Assembly (NCBI GenBank): GCA_022385755.1
Contig: MU278357.1
Coordinates: 874,105-938,104, forward strand
DNA: 64,000 nucleotides
Source: Trametopsis cervina
Taxonomy: Eukaryota > Basidiomycota > Agaricomycetes > Polyporales > Irpicaceae
Direction of reading: 5' to 3'
Shown here: positions 54,315-64,000 of the stretch, piece after piece
Layout: each line of letters begins with the position of its first letter
How positions within the stretch are numbered: the stretch's first letter is position 1
Notes under the pieces: generated by a model
Told to the model about the DNA's origin: nothing
Databases searched by the model: none
What the model saw: only the letters and a program-made list of their open reading frames with translations
Translations under genes and position numbers: made by a program

Positions 54315-56363
54315 TCACTCGTTCGCTCTTCTCTCGATGAACCCGCGAACGTTCGGGTGGCCCTCCAGGCTGACGAAGAAACATCGTCTGGCAGCACTTT
54401 CCCACAACACGACATCGAGTTGCTTCGCGTAGTTGAGGACGTATTCGTAATCGAGTTGAGACGCAAACGCGGTGTAGAGGTACCCTATCCAGCACAGATC
54501 AGTCACGGGCACGGCGACAGACACATTAAAGCTCCGCGGACCTTGTTGTGAGTTCACCCTATTTTTCTCTAGCTCCCAGAGACGAATCTGGTCCTGGACA
54601 GTGACGGGAAGCAGTGGTTTCTATCATGGCCCCATCGACGTAAGTGACAGTTCTGGAAGGTCGTAGTTACTAGTAAGGGCGTACGTTCTTTCGCATTTGT
54701 GGGTGCGCGTGAGTCGTTAGGTAACTGATAATCTGTTATGGGCATTGTGAGGGCTGATGGGGGGCCAAGAACAGAGATCCACCGACCTGATCAGCAGTGA
54801 TCCCGTTTGCGAGCGCTTTCTTCACGCTCTCTCGAGTGATTTGGCCCACCACAAGGTTCTGAAACCGTGCCTTGAGCGTAACGAATAGACTCAGTACTGC
54901 CGTTTGCAAAGGGTTATCTTTAGGAAGGTGGTCAGCATGTGCAACGGGCCAGTCAACGGTACTTACCGGTATAAGCGTATAGCCTATAGTTGGTTTCGAG
55001 GATGATGAAACCTTGTGTCGCTCCCGAACCGCTCCCGGTGGGTAACGGAGGCGACGAAGATGTTAATGTAGTCGCCAAACGGGTTGGACTGAACCGCTTC
55101 GAAGATGGCTGGTGCTGTGCGTGAGCGGACATCCCTCAAAAACACACCTGCTAACCTTTCGCTGCCAGATGATGCCGTAGTCGCGAAGATCCTCTAACAT
55201 GGCAGTTTGAGTAGGAGTAAGTTGCTCAATTGAGTAATCCTATGGAGCTTTGAGTATAATTTGCACCCCCAGATCACAATTGTCGGAAAACTTACTCGGC
55301 CGAGTTCCATGGTGGAGAGCATGAAAAGGAAGCTGAGAACCTCAACAAGATCCATTTGTCGGGTCTGTCAAATGTTTGTCAAGACCATGATTGAACTCGC
55401 TCCAGACTAATCCCTGCACCGCCTACCTCTGTCAAGTGGAGATATTGCAAAAGTAGCTCCCACAGCTGCGCATGTGGATTGTGCAGCAGGAACTGAAACC
55501 CTGATGAAGTGATGATGTGTGGCGACGAACTACTGTATTGCCTGCGGGTCAGCACTGCCTACTGTTGGTGCGATTGGAATGCTCCTACTCCTTCTTCTCC
55601 ATAAGACCGCTTTTGTCGAGCAGAAACAAGACTCCTTGAGAGGGGCGCGCAGGGTTCCGGCCCGTCCCCGAGGATACCATATAATGCAATATTGTCTACG
55701 CACTGTCAGATGGGCGAAATGAGGCAACATGCATGGACGCACCTCCCAACGCTCCAGTGCGTACGAGTCCAAGGTCTCGATTGACGGGGGAGGGTGTTTC
55801 CCGTCCTTCTCCGCAGGTGCCCCGAAACTGCCAGTCGTGCCACTAGAAGGGTTGAGGGCACCATGGACTAGGGGTGTTTACGGCCACTTACCCTCCAGTT
55901 ATCGCCTGCCGTAAGCTGGTCTTGAATGTGACGTTTAGGGCCAGTTTAACAGAGGACTGCGGTAGTATATGTAAACGAGATAGTACGCCCAGAGCGGTGT
56001 CATATGCTCTGATAATTAAATACATGACCCGTGTCGTGGAGTGGAATAGCATGTAACGCCTACTTTTGACCCTCCTGCGTGACCCACGCAGCCATAGTGG
56101 ACACGGGTATAGCGGACTCAAGCCATAGAAGATTCATAACAAGTTGCCTCTCCAAGGGTCCTAGGAGACTGCATGGAAAATTAGGTGCGCCTCGTGTATT
56201 AGCGGAACGGTGCTGACCGGAAGATGGAGAGGCATGAGGACGGCTTTTGATATAGACGTGTCAATGTGTTCTGGGATTGTGACTGGAGATACGTGAGGAG
56301 GGAGTGCAGCGTTGTGCTCTCTTCAGAGCCACTGTCTACAGCTGGTGGCTGAGCACCCGGCAT
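54315..56363 (-). CDS. TFB2: TFIIH subunit Tfb2 (p52)
   Basis: Subunit of the TFIIH core that anchors and stimulates the XPB/Ssl2 helicase in transcription and nucleotide-excision repair. The ATG is at 56363 ([12 protein letters not shown]). Exons then give [73 protein letters not shown] and [20 protein letters not shown]. The stretch near 55000-54790 encodes the conserved [33 protein letters not shown] and [22 protein letters not shown] blocks. The C-terminal exon gives [20 protein letters not shown] and [18 protein letters not shown], ending TGA at 54315. About nine introns. It is convergent with Gti1/Pac2 and divergent from gankyrin with 315 bp between starts. Confidence 0.9.
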
Positions 56364-56678
56364 GGCCAGTTGAAGACCTCAAAGTTCCACGCCTCGAGGT
56401 AAGAAGAGGTTGCGGTCAGATGCCCGACGGGTCACCGGTGATGCTTGAGCTAAACTGACGAGGTGGCCATGCAGGGTCTGGCGGGTATGTTCCACGTCGG
56501 ACTGCAAGTTGATCGTGCACGAAGACATGCTCGCTGACCTCGGGAATCACCGCTGCACGTGCTATGCCACGTGACTAATGCGACGCGTACCTCCCGCCCG
56601 TACGCGTCTGGCTCATCTTCGCGTACCTTGGCAGAGTGCTCAATCCAAGGCACATCCTGCTCCGAGTCCGCAACAACC
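56364..56678. promoter_or_regulatory. Divergent promoter, TFB2 / gankyrin
   Basis: 315 bp between head-to-head start codons of two nuclear/proteasomal housekeeping genes. No TATA box is evident. Confidence 0.4.
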
Positions 56679-57893
56679 ATGTCAAACATGTCAATCCACA
56701 CCGCCGCTCTCAACCGTAAAAATCGCATTAATCACTTCATCTACATCGTTCACTAATCGTTACCGTTCAGAACAGGTTGGGCTTGTGCGCACGCTACTGT
56801 CTCAGGACCCGAATCTCCTGAATGCTCAGGATGTGGTATGTACCAAATGCGTGTTGCATGCTGCTCCTGAAACAGATCGTACCTTGTAGGATAGTCGGAC
56901 GGCCTTACATTGGGCTGCTACATCAGGCTCTCTAGATATAGTTCGGCATCTTTTGGATCAGCACGCTGAGGTTGACATACGGGACAATAGTGGCTGGACC
57001 CCGTTGCACATCGCCTGTTGAGTACGCTCTGCTCTGATGAGAGCATGCCTTCCTAAAGCTGTCCCTTCACACAGCCAGCGCAGGTCACGACGATGTCGTC
57101 CGCGAACTGCTTGGCGCAGGTGCTGATGTCAAGAAGACAAATGACAAAGGCTTGACGGCTCTGTGGGTGCGATTTCTGATCCCTTGGGTACAAGCTCCTG
57201 ATTTCTTTCCAACGGCCACCAAGGCATTATGCTGCTTCGAAATCTCGTGTGGACGTTCGTGGCCTTTTGAGCGGTCTTCCTCGCAACATGACTAAGTGGA
57301 TTACAGATTAGCAAACTGCTCATATCACGCGGCGCTGATGTTGGTGACATTGTCTTCACCCGAGATCTCTACTGACTTCGATTGTGAAGATCAATGCACG
57401 GGATAAAGCCAACCAGACACCCTTGCACGTCATATATATCAGATAGCGGTGTTATGGAACTGACACATCCATGCAGACATAGGGCTGCTACTACGGGCTC
57501 TACAGGTCTGATCAATGTTCTCCTCCATCCCCCGGAAGGATCCCCGAAGACGCGTCTCAACCCTGCCGACCGAGTAGGTCAGTACATTTTCATCAGTGCC
57601 TGATTGTGGTGCCCAAGATGGCCTTGTGACTGACTGTGCGAGCCTCAGGGAATACGCCGTTGCATCTTGCAATGGAATCCGCACATGCGGAAGCAGCTTG
57701 CCTCCTGATAGAAGCAGGTGCCGACCGTACGAGGGTGGGTTTCCTGCTACACTCTGCTGCGCAACTCCGATGCTCACTGAGTCCCTTGTAGGAGAACCTC
57801 GATGGCGAGACACCGGAGGCGCTAGAAGGAGTCGGCGGCCAGGAACAGAAACGAGCGAGAGCTTATGTCATTGAGCGATGTGGAAAGCCGTAG
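56679..57893 (+). CDS. NAS6: Gankyrin / Nas6, proteasome assembly chaperone (ankyrin repeats)
   Basis: Ankyrin-repeat protein that binds Rpt3 during 19S proteasome assembly. The start is ATG 56679 (MSNMSIHTAALNQQVGLVRT). Repeats can be followed: DSRTALHWAATSGSLDIVRH, DNSGWTPLHIASSAGHDDVV, NDKGLTALHYAASKSRVD, INARDKANQTPLH, RAATTGSTGLINVLL, NTPLHLAMESAHAEAACLLI, then ENLDGETPEALEGVGG and YVIERCGKP with TAG at 57891. About nine small exons. Two donors are weak (GTTGAG at 57017, GTTGGT near 57336). The junction after TPLH (57427) to RAATT (about 57481) is off by one base with the AG sites present, so that splice is unresolved or the copy carries a small indel. Confidence 0.85.
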
Positions 57894-59295
57894 AAGCGGC
57901 TTAATGCTCGGCAACGAATTCGGAAAGTAAATGGCCGGAATGTATGTGTATCATCGTGCGATTGGTTTCCCAGACATACTGTGGTCGTGTCCTACTTGAC
58001 AGCTTGAAGGTTCACCGTTACTGCGGCAGTAGCCTTGTTCCTAAAGCAGGACATCCTTCGGTAGGGCGCGATTGGCTGCACAGACTCTGGCAAAGAACAA
58101 GGCGTGTCCACATATCGATAGAATTACTGATTCCAGGGTTACTGACTCTCAGGAGGACTATTCTTCTTTTCCGATGAATTACGAATGGAGCCCGCTGGCA
58201 CCGATGGTCACGGATGGCGGTTGCACCCCACTGTCCAGGCTCAAGCATTTAAACCGAGAAACGTAGCAATTAGGGGCTGTGCCACACGTGTTTATGGTCC
58301 AGCTTCTCCTTGTGGCAATTCCTCTTGACCCCAACACCGCTCGCGCCAACGGAGTAAGCCTTGCTGCCCGCGTCGTTCATTTCAACTGAGGTTGAGGCCG
58401 GCGGGAGCTTCACGGCCTATGTTAGGACGCCCCATCACCCTGACCCTGATGAACTTTAGAAGACCTGGGCGTCCGCAACGCAGCTGCTTCAAGACGTAAG
58501 GCTGTAGTCAGATATCTCAACGGCGGTGCTCCTTGAACCATGCACAATGCGCAGCGCAAGCATCGCTCCACCGTGGAGCCGTACCATTTAACGGGGCCTC
58601 CGTTGGCCTCCGTGATGGTAGATATTATTGTCTGATCTGTACTCACCCGCGAGCCGTTTCACCATCCATGTGGCCGAAGGTAGGGGCTGACGACGGTGGG
58701 CCCGGCGACGCTGAACGTAGTACGTACAGTTGTGGAATACCATGCTATTGACCGAAGTAAGTTATCTGACACGCCCACCATGGTGAAATTCAACTCCTTA
58801 TCACATTTCATACTTCAGTCTGGGCTGGAGTGCCGTGAGGCATGCAAGGCTCCGGATAACGGAGACCAATATTCCACTCATAGAAATGAGATGCACGCAC
58901 CCCGCACATGCGCCGTTCCGCGGTAATAATCAATACCAGCTCATATAAGTACCCACCTTGTAGGACCGTTACAGCTCGTTGCACCTGGTACAGCCTGGGA
59001 TTCCTCAGGTTCTTTACCATGCGAAATATGAACGACATACCGGATCTGCTTGCCGAGTCTGCTCGTTATTCATATTATCTGTTGCGCCACCGTGGGTTCG
59101 ATCAGCCCAGAGGGCGACTGGCCCGCTTCCCGAACGCTGCTCCTCGACGCCCAGTCTCTCACTCGCGGCAACAGGGTGGTCGACATTGTTGTCGAACAAG
59201 AACAACGCAATACCATATTCGGCGCTAATGAATCGTCGGTACGTCGGAAATATCCAGTCAAATCAAGACTGACCGATGAGCCAACTCCAGATACT
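57894..59295. other. 1.4 kb intergenic region
   Basis: Between gankyrin and the arrestin-like gene, both on +. Short open frames only. The frame directly upstream of the arrestin-like ATG is open back to 59050, so a longer N-terminus cannot be excluded, although the residues there look unordered. Confidence 0.5.
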
Positions 59296-60947
59296 ATGTC
59301 TCTTGGTGATTATGAACTACCTTCATACAACCAGCATGCCAATAACAGAGCACCCGCGGACCCACAAGTGGAACATACCTATCGGTTGACAAGGAACGGT
59401 CGCCCGTTTGTCACCCTTGCCATGAAGAGTGGAGCTGTAGATGCCGATCACACACCGCTCATGCATCAAGGTCAGACCCTTTCTGGATCAATCACCCTCG
59501 ACCTGTATGACGGCGTGAATGTTCGCTCGTTAAATGTGCAGGTCAGTAGAACGCCTGGTCGCATCTGGATTACTCTCCGAAGAACAAGCGTGAATGTGTT
59601 GTGCACGGTGACGAGACTTGCGCATCTGTATTGCAGAGCCGAAGCTGCGCTAACTTCACGTAACTTCCAATAGGAAGACACTAGTCTGACAATATGATTT
59701 AGGTTATAGGAGAACTCAAATTACAGCTGAATGCGCACCATCGATTCTTATCTATGCGAACGGAGCTGTATACTGCGGAGACACGAGACATCCCGTCTAA
59801 TCAACCAAGAGAGAGAGTAAGGCTGCCGGGTCAATACGTATGGCCATACTCATTCAAGCTACCGAAGGGTGTCAGCATCGCCTACGACGAGAACAGAAAG
59901 AAATTCCTTCTCCCATCTTCTGTCAAAGACAGTGCGACGAAGTTCTCCATTGACTATCACGTTGTAGTCCATGTCAAGACTGGTTTCCTGAGCTCAGGAC
60001 ACAAGTGAGTTCCGGCCGAATTATACGCCACTGTCTTCCTAACGCGCAACATCTAGACTTGTGTGTCCCTTTGAATACATCCCTATTCTTAGACCCAGCC
60101 TCCCATCCTTGTTACACCAAATCGCGCGACTGGAAGGGACATCTATTCTAGGACCATATGATGACCCAGAAGGATGGAAGACCTTGTCTGCGGTTGATAT
60201 GTCGGGAAGGCTGTTCAACTCCAAGCGAGTCGTTATGACGTGCACAGTAAGCGCATTTTTGATTTTCAAGAGCAGTTGGCTGATGAATCCCGTCAGCTTT
60301 CCGTTCCGTTGCCGGTACGTACGTACGACAAATATTATCATTATCTATCGGGGTGACAGTTTCACGTTGCAGCTGTGTTACACGAGGGGTACTTCCATCT
60401 CCATCCATCTTGTGCTGTCTTCTGAAGATGAGCAGGCCCTTGGCATTCTCTGTTCGCCACATGCCCCTAAGGTTCACCTTATTCGTACCCTAACTTACCC
60501 ACATGCTGGATACATGCTCAGCACCTTCGGGGAAAGCGCAAGACCACAGATCAGTTACACAGAGGAGGTGGCATCCACAGCGTTCTCCGTCACAGCCACT
60601 AACGTGAACAACCATTCTGAGTCTTCCACCAACACCCGGGTCTTGTGTGGGCAGCTCTCCGTACCTGGAAATCTGGTCCCTGAGTTCCACATGCTGAGCT
60701 ATGATATGCAGGTTAGTAATGCTTTATCGTGATTACTGATAAGTACACTGCTTATTCGGCTACCACTCACCTTTAACGCGTTCAGTATTCAATTGCAATA
60801 TATCCTTTCGAAGCGGTCGGGTTCACGCCTGGCGCTCCTGTACGCAAGCCCCTACTAGAACAAACCGTCCAAATTGTCACAGCAAATGCTGACATGCCGC
60901 AAGGACCGAGTGTTGCGCCACCAAACTACATAGCCGAATTTCCGTGA
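59296..60947 (+). CDS. Arrestin-like (alpha-arrestin fold) protein
   Basis: Six exons (59296-59541, 59703-60004, 60057-60246, 60273-60314, 60373-60711, 60786-60947) join exactly to 427 codons. Arrestin-related proteins recruit Rsp5-type ubiquitin ligases to membrane transporters. The N-lobe has GQTLSGSITLDLYDGVNVRS, then GELKLQLNAHHRF and RVRLPGQYVWPYSFKLPKG, which is the arrestin-N pattern of a strand pair followed by a Pro-rich turn and the (F/Y)SF strand. Then come SIDYHVVVHVKTGFLSSGHK and a C-lobe. Short LPSYN and PPNY motifs lie near the two ends and could be weak PY-type ligase sites. Exon 4 is only 42 nt. The specific cargo cannot be told. Confidence 0.8.
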
Positions 60948-61204
60948 AGTCGAATAAGCAGATATTTTTCCAACTTACGGGGTACCATGTTCTATGTTCT
61001 ATCTTTCTTTGCACATGCATTGTTATGTAGCTGTTCTCTTTGTACTATCTGAAATGGCGTTTAGAGATGAGTAGCGACGTACGCGTTTCCTGCAAAGTTG
61101 GCGTGTCCGTATCGAATGACCTCAATAAGATGGCATAGTATACATGTCATGCTATGCTACATAACCATATATGACACAAGAACTAGCTAAAGCATCTGCC
61201 TACT
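60948..61204. other. Convergent spacer, arrestin-like / eIF3e
   Basis: 257 bp between facing stop codons; probable overlapping 3' UTRs. No gene seen. Confidence 0.4.
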
Positions 61205-62852
61205 TCATGATCGTGCAGCGTCGACTACTGTAGGCTGTTCTACAGGTGGCGCCTGTGTGCCCGTACGCCCCATCGCAGCGCCGAGGGCTTGCGTACGGAA
61301 CGCGAGACCACGAGTCTTTTCGATAACCGTTTGGTAGATAGGTTGCGGCGGTCGGTTAATCTCGATAACATTCTGTGAAAGGAGCTTAGGTCAGCAGCTA
61401 GCCAAAGCGTTGTTTCGGAGGCTTCCCACCTTGCCCAAGTCGATCTTGGCATCCGCCCCCATCCTAGTCTCACGGATGAGGTTCACCACCCACTTCTCGC
61501 CCTCGTCCCGATCGAGGTTCAAGCGATCAGAGAGGTCCCTGTCGAATGTATCAGTAAGCATGCCAGGCGGTATGAAGAGACTTTTCGTACGCAATGTCTA
61601 TCGTTTGATGTATGCGGCAGTAGGCCTCACTGACGAGGTATCTTGCGTTATCAAGGAAGTCGTCCTTGAATTCTGACAGGAAGAAATCGTTGCCGACGAC
61701 TTGTTCTGCTTTACGGAGCTCGCGCTGAGCGGCCTCAAAGTCGAACTCGACGTACAGCTCCTTCAAGAAAGCGGTGATGGGATCCTGGTATTGGTATTCC
61801 TCCATCTGGATAATTTTGACGACCTCCCGGATGGAGTGTCGGACACGACTTGGAACAGTAGTACCGGAAGTCGAAGATGCCTTGCGTGACAGGATGGCAG
61901 CTGTGGCAAGGTATCGGAGAATCCATGGACTGGATGTCTGAATGGTGTTGAGGTATGTCGGAGAGAGGAAGGTCTCAAGAAGGAGGGTACGTCCTTCAGG
62001 ATGATTGAAATAGACAAACAGGGACCAGTGGAGGAGCCATGTGCGGGAATGCAGCTGAGTCAGTGCAGGGTCGGCTGATGAAGCAGCGGTAGAGAATGCG
62101 GGGTGAGAGGGGGTACGGGAGTCGAGAGCCTCACGAAGGGTATTGAGCTCTTCGAGAGCAATGTCCCACTTTCCCGTCAGGATATCACAGGCAAGCTTCC
62201 CCCAATGGGCCGACAAGGTAAGGTCTGGGTCGGTAGAGAGGACGCGGAAGTGATAGAGGTAGTCTGCCGCTCCGCTGTAGTTACCATAGGTGTATTGGAA
62301 CTGGCCGAAGTTGTACAGAGCGTTGATTTGTTCGAGGGTGACCTGTATATAGTTAACGTAAGGACGGTATTCTCATGAAAAACGGGCAAAAGTGTGGAGA
62401 TGGTCCATTGAAAGAATTGCTCATTGGTAACGCACGTTATAATGCTCCTTCAGGTATTGCAAGTTTTGGTTCTTGTCTTGCCTAAGTGCTTGAGCAACCT
62501 CCGGGTTCTCAATCACGTTCAGCACAGCCTGTGCTTCTTGCTGAAGCCGCTCATTGGTAGAAACAGCATTTTCACGCTTTCCAGCGAATTCTAAGTGTGC
62601 ATGAGACCCTGGTGTGTGTAGGACGGCTAGTTATTTTGACGTACCTGCAGGTGTCTCCTCGTTCGGATGCAACTGCTCAAACAGGCTGACCGCATAGTCT
62701 ACCATGTTCGTTCCCTTAGCAAGCTCATACTGGGCGGTCTGAACCTGTTCAACAGGGAAGAATTCATTCTCTGCAAGATGATTGAGGAGAGGGAAAACGA
62801 GATGGCGATCGCAGTACGGGATGATTGTTTGAGTGAGGTCGTACTCGGCCAT
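61205..62852 (-). CDS. Translation initiation factor eIF3 subunit E (Int6)
   Basis: PCI-domain subunit of eIF3, which promotes 43S complex assembly. The ATG is at 62852 ([20 protein letters not shown]), followed by [20 protein letters not shown]. The middle exon carries [60 protein letters not shown] and [20 protein letters not shown]. The PCI part continues [19 protein letters not shown], then [36 protein letters not shown], and the end [20 protein letters not shown] to TGA at 61205. The N-terminus matches the eIF3e signature ([14 protein letters not shown]). Several introns. It is divergent from MPDU1 with 381 bp between starts. Confidence 0.93.
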
Positions 62853-63233
62853 TTTTGCAGGAGTGCACTGTCACGTAAACACTTGCTATGCTGTAAGCAC
62901 AACTGCGGAGGAAATACGAGTGTTGATCTAGCTCCTGACGTACCGTGGCTTTTGTGAAGGCTCAGTTTAGGTTCTCGCAGTCGTACCGAGCATGCTTTGG
63001 TACGAGATCAAGATCAAATTTTTGTCACGCTTACAGCTCGATATGGGTAACAGCGAGTCACAGCTTTCACCGATAAACGCGTGTCCGACACGTCGAGCTT
63101 ACCCTGCGTTCGCGCTTCTCTTCGCCACGGCATCACCGCATACACGTTTCGTTGGGGTAGTCTCCGCACATTGCAAGCGCAGTATAATACGTACAACACT
63201 GCTAATTTCTTGTCACTCGGCTGGACTTGCACG
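62853..63233. promoter_or_regulatory. Divergent promoter, eIF3e / MPDU1
   Basis: 381 bp between head-to-head start codons. No obvious TATA box or RNA gene. Confidence 0.4.
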
Positions 63234-64000
63234 ATGACCTCAATCACTCGAAACTTTCCGTGGTTTATCAAGGACCTCGGTATAGCAGTTGTCGGTCAGG
63301 TCAGTCACTTCTGCTACTGTGAGCTTTCATTCTCAGGCTTACTGTTATGTGTGATAGAAATGCTACGTATCTCTTGTGGAAAACCTCGACATCACCGATG
63401 TTGACTGCTTGAAGTATGCAGTATCGAAGGGGCTGGGGATTGGTATAGTGCTGGGAGGAGGCATCATGAAGCTGCCTCAGCTATTGCTCAGTGAGTTCTT
63501 CATCGTTTGGAAATACCTACATTTTTGTGTTCTATGGTCTCGTCAAGTCAAGGAGGCTTTACCAAGGTTGGTATGGTCCTTCCCTTGATGAGCGAAACCA
63601 CACGCGTCATGGCTTGCAGGTGCTACGCTTGCGCGTTATGTGTACTCGTTCGGTTTGCGGGCAGTATTCTGACACCATTCACAGTTGTTTCCGCTAAATC
63701 CGCCCGTGGACTGTCGCTGTCTGCTTACATCCTGGAGACGCTGTCATACGCTATTACGCTTGCGTACTCATACCGCAACCAATTCCCCTTCTCGACGTAT
63801 GGAGAGAACTTCTTCCTCACCCTTCAAAACATCGCCATAACCCTTCTTATAATCTACTATCCATCCTCGCGGCTCACCCGGTCGGTAAATACTGCGCCGC
63901 AACTGGCCCTTGCCACGGCTTTGACGGCTCTGAGCGGAGTGGCATTGTACGCTGTTCCTCCCTCCACCCTCGCAGCCCTTCAATGGTCGACAATCCCATT
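63234..64000 (+). CDS. MPDU1: Mannose-P-dolichol utilization protein 1 (MPDU1/Lec35), 5' part
   Basis: ER membrane protein with two PQ-loop repeats, required for use of dolichol-P-mannose and dolichol-P-glucose in glycosylation. The ATG is at 63234 (MTSITRNFPWFIKDLGIAVV). Exons are 63234-63299, 63358-63490 and 63685 to the window edge. Exon 2 holds CLKYAVSKGLGIGIVLGGGI and the first PQ motif KLPQLLL. Exon 3 starts IVSAKSARGLSLSAYILETL, the conserved continuation (KSARGLS). It then gives SYRNQFPFSTYGENFFLTLQ and NIAITLLIIYY. The gene continues beyond position 64000, so the second PQ-loop and the stop are missing here. Similar NFPWFIKD and GENFFLTLQN motifs are known from fungal and animal MPDU1. 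Confidence 0.92.

Noticed and set aside
60313..60325. TACGTACGTACG tract as a regulatory repeat
   Set aside because: It is simply the donor region of an intron in the arrestin-like gene; too short to be more.
1..64000. CRISPR arrays, bacterial operons, rRNA genes
   Set aside because: No regularly spaced identical repeats, no Shine-Dalgarno-led gene runs and no rRNA sequence were seen; the window is eukaryotic.

Overview
This is nuclear DNA of a filamentous basidiomycete, most likely a wood-decay Agaricomycete. Nearly every gene is split by 50-60 base introns with fungal GT-AG ends. Gene content includes a basidiomycete-type alcohol (methanol) oxidase in 19 exons, a Gti1/Pac2 (WOPR) regulator, Atg17 and a fungal aquaporin. 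All gene models below were assembled by eye from exon similarity and splice consensus. Reading-frame closure across introns was checked base by base for SelO, alcohol oxidase, Arp3, the 117-residue protein, the 556-residue protein, Arv1, Tsc13, the HSBP1-like protein, Gti1/Pac2 and the arrestin-like protein.

Left arm (1-28.3 kb) is a dense gene region. In order it holds: the 3' end of an ABCC transporter; cytochrome b5/acyl-CoA dehydrogenase (-); selenoprotein O homolog (+); a 4.1 kb stretch without an intact gene; alcohol oxidase (+); Arp3 (-); Atg17 (-); a small mitochondrial-type protein (+); a 556-residue disordered protein (+); an ABHD11/Imo32-type hydrolase (-); a possible small membrane protein (+); aquaporin (-); a mitochondrial ICT1-type release factor (-); and Arv1 (+).

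The centre (28.6-43.5 kb) is an AT-rich island of mobile DNA. Element 1 (about 28.6-33.6 kb) carries a decayed JmjC-domain gene with three stops at probable tryptophan codons. Element 2 (about 36.1-43.5 kb) carries a large tyrosine-recombinase/zinc-finger gene resembling Crypton or captain-type recombinases, plus a second ORF. Both elements end on the right with the same 112 bp sequence. In element 2 that sequence also forms the 3' half of an intron-containing tRNA-Trp-like gene. Between the elements lie abutting remnants of two ordinary genes: a UGGT fragment and an RRM-type fragment. Element 2's left part holds a 21-bp minisatellite, a tRNA-derived SINE-like head beside a 36-bp perfect palindrome, and a dispersed non-coding repeat.

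Right arm (43.6-64 kb) returns to single-copy genes: Tsc13 enoyl reductase (+), Get4 (+), an HSBP1-like coiled coil (-), a 4.9 kb stretch with no gene seen, Gti1/Pac2 (+), the TFIIH subunit Tfb2 (-), gankyrin/Nas6 (+), an arrestin-like protein (+), eIF3e (-) and the start of MPDU1 (+). Most are housekeeping functions: lipid metabolism and sterol transport (Tsc13, Arv1, acyl-CoA dehydrogenase), ER protein handling (Get4, MPDU1), proteasome assembly (gankyrin), transcription and translation (Tfb2, eIF3e). The genes are often paired head-to-head with short shared promoters.
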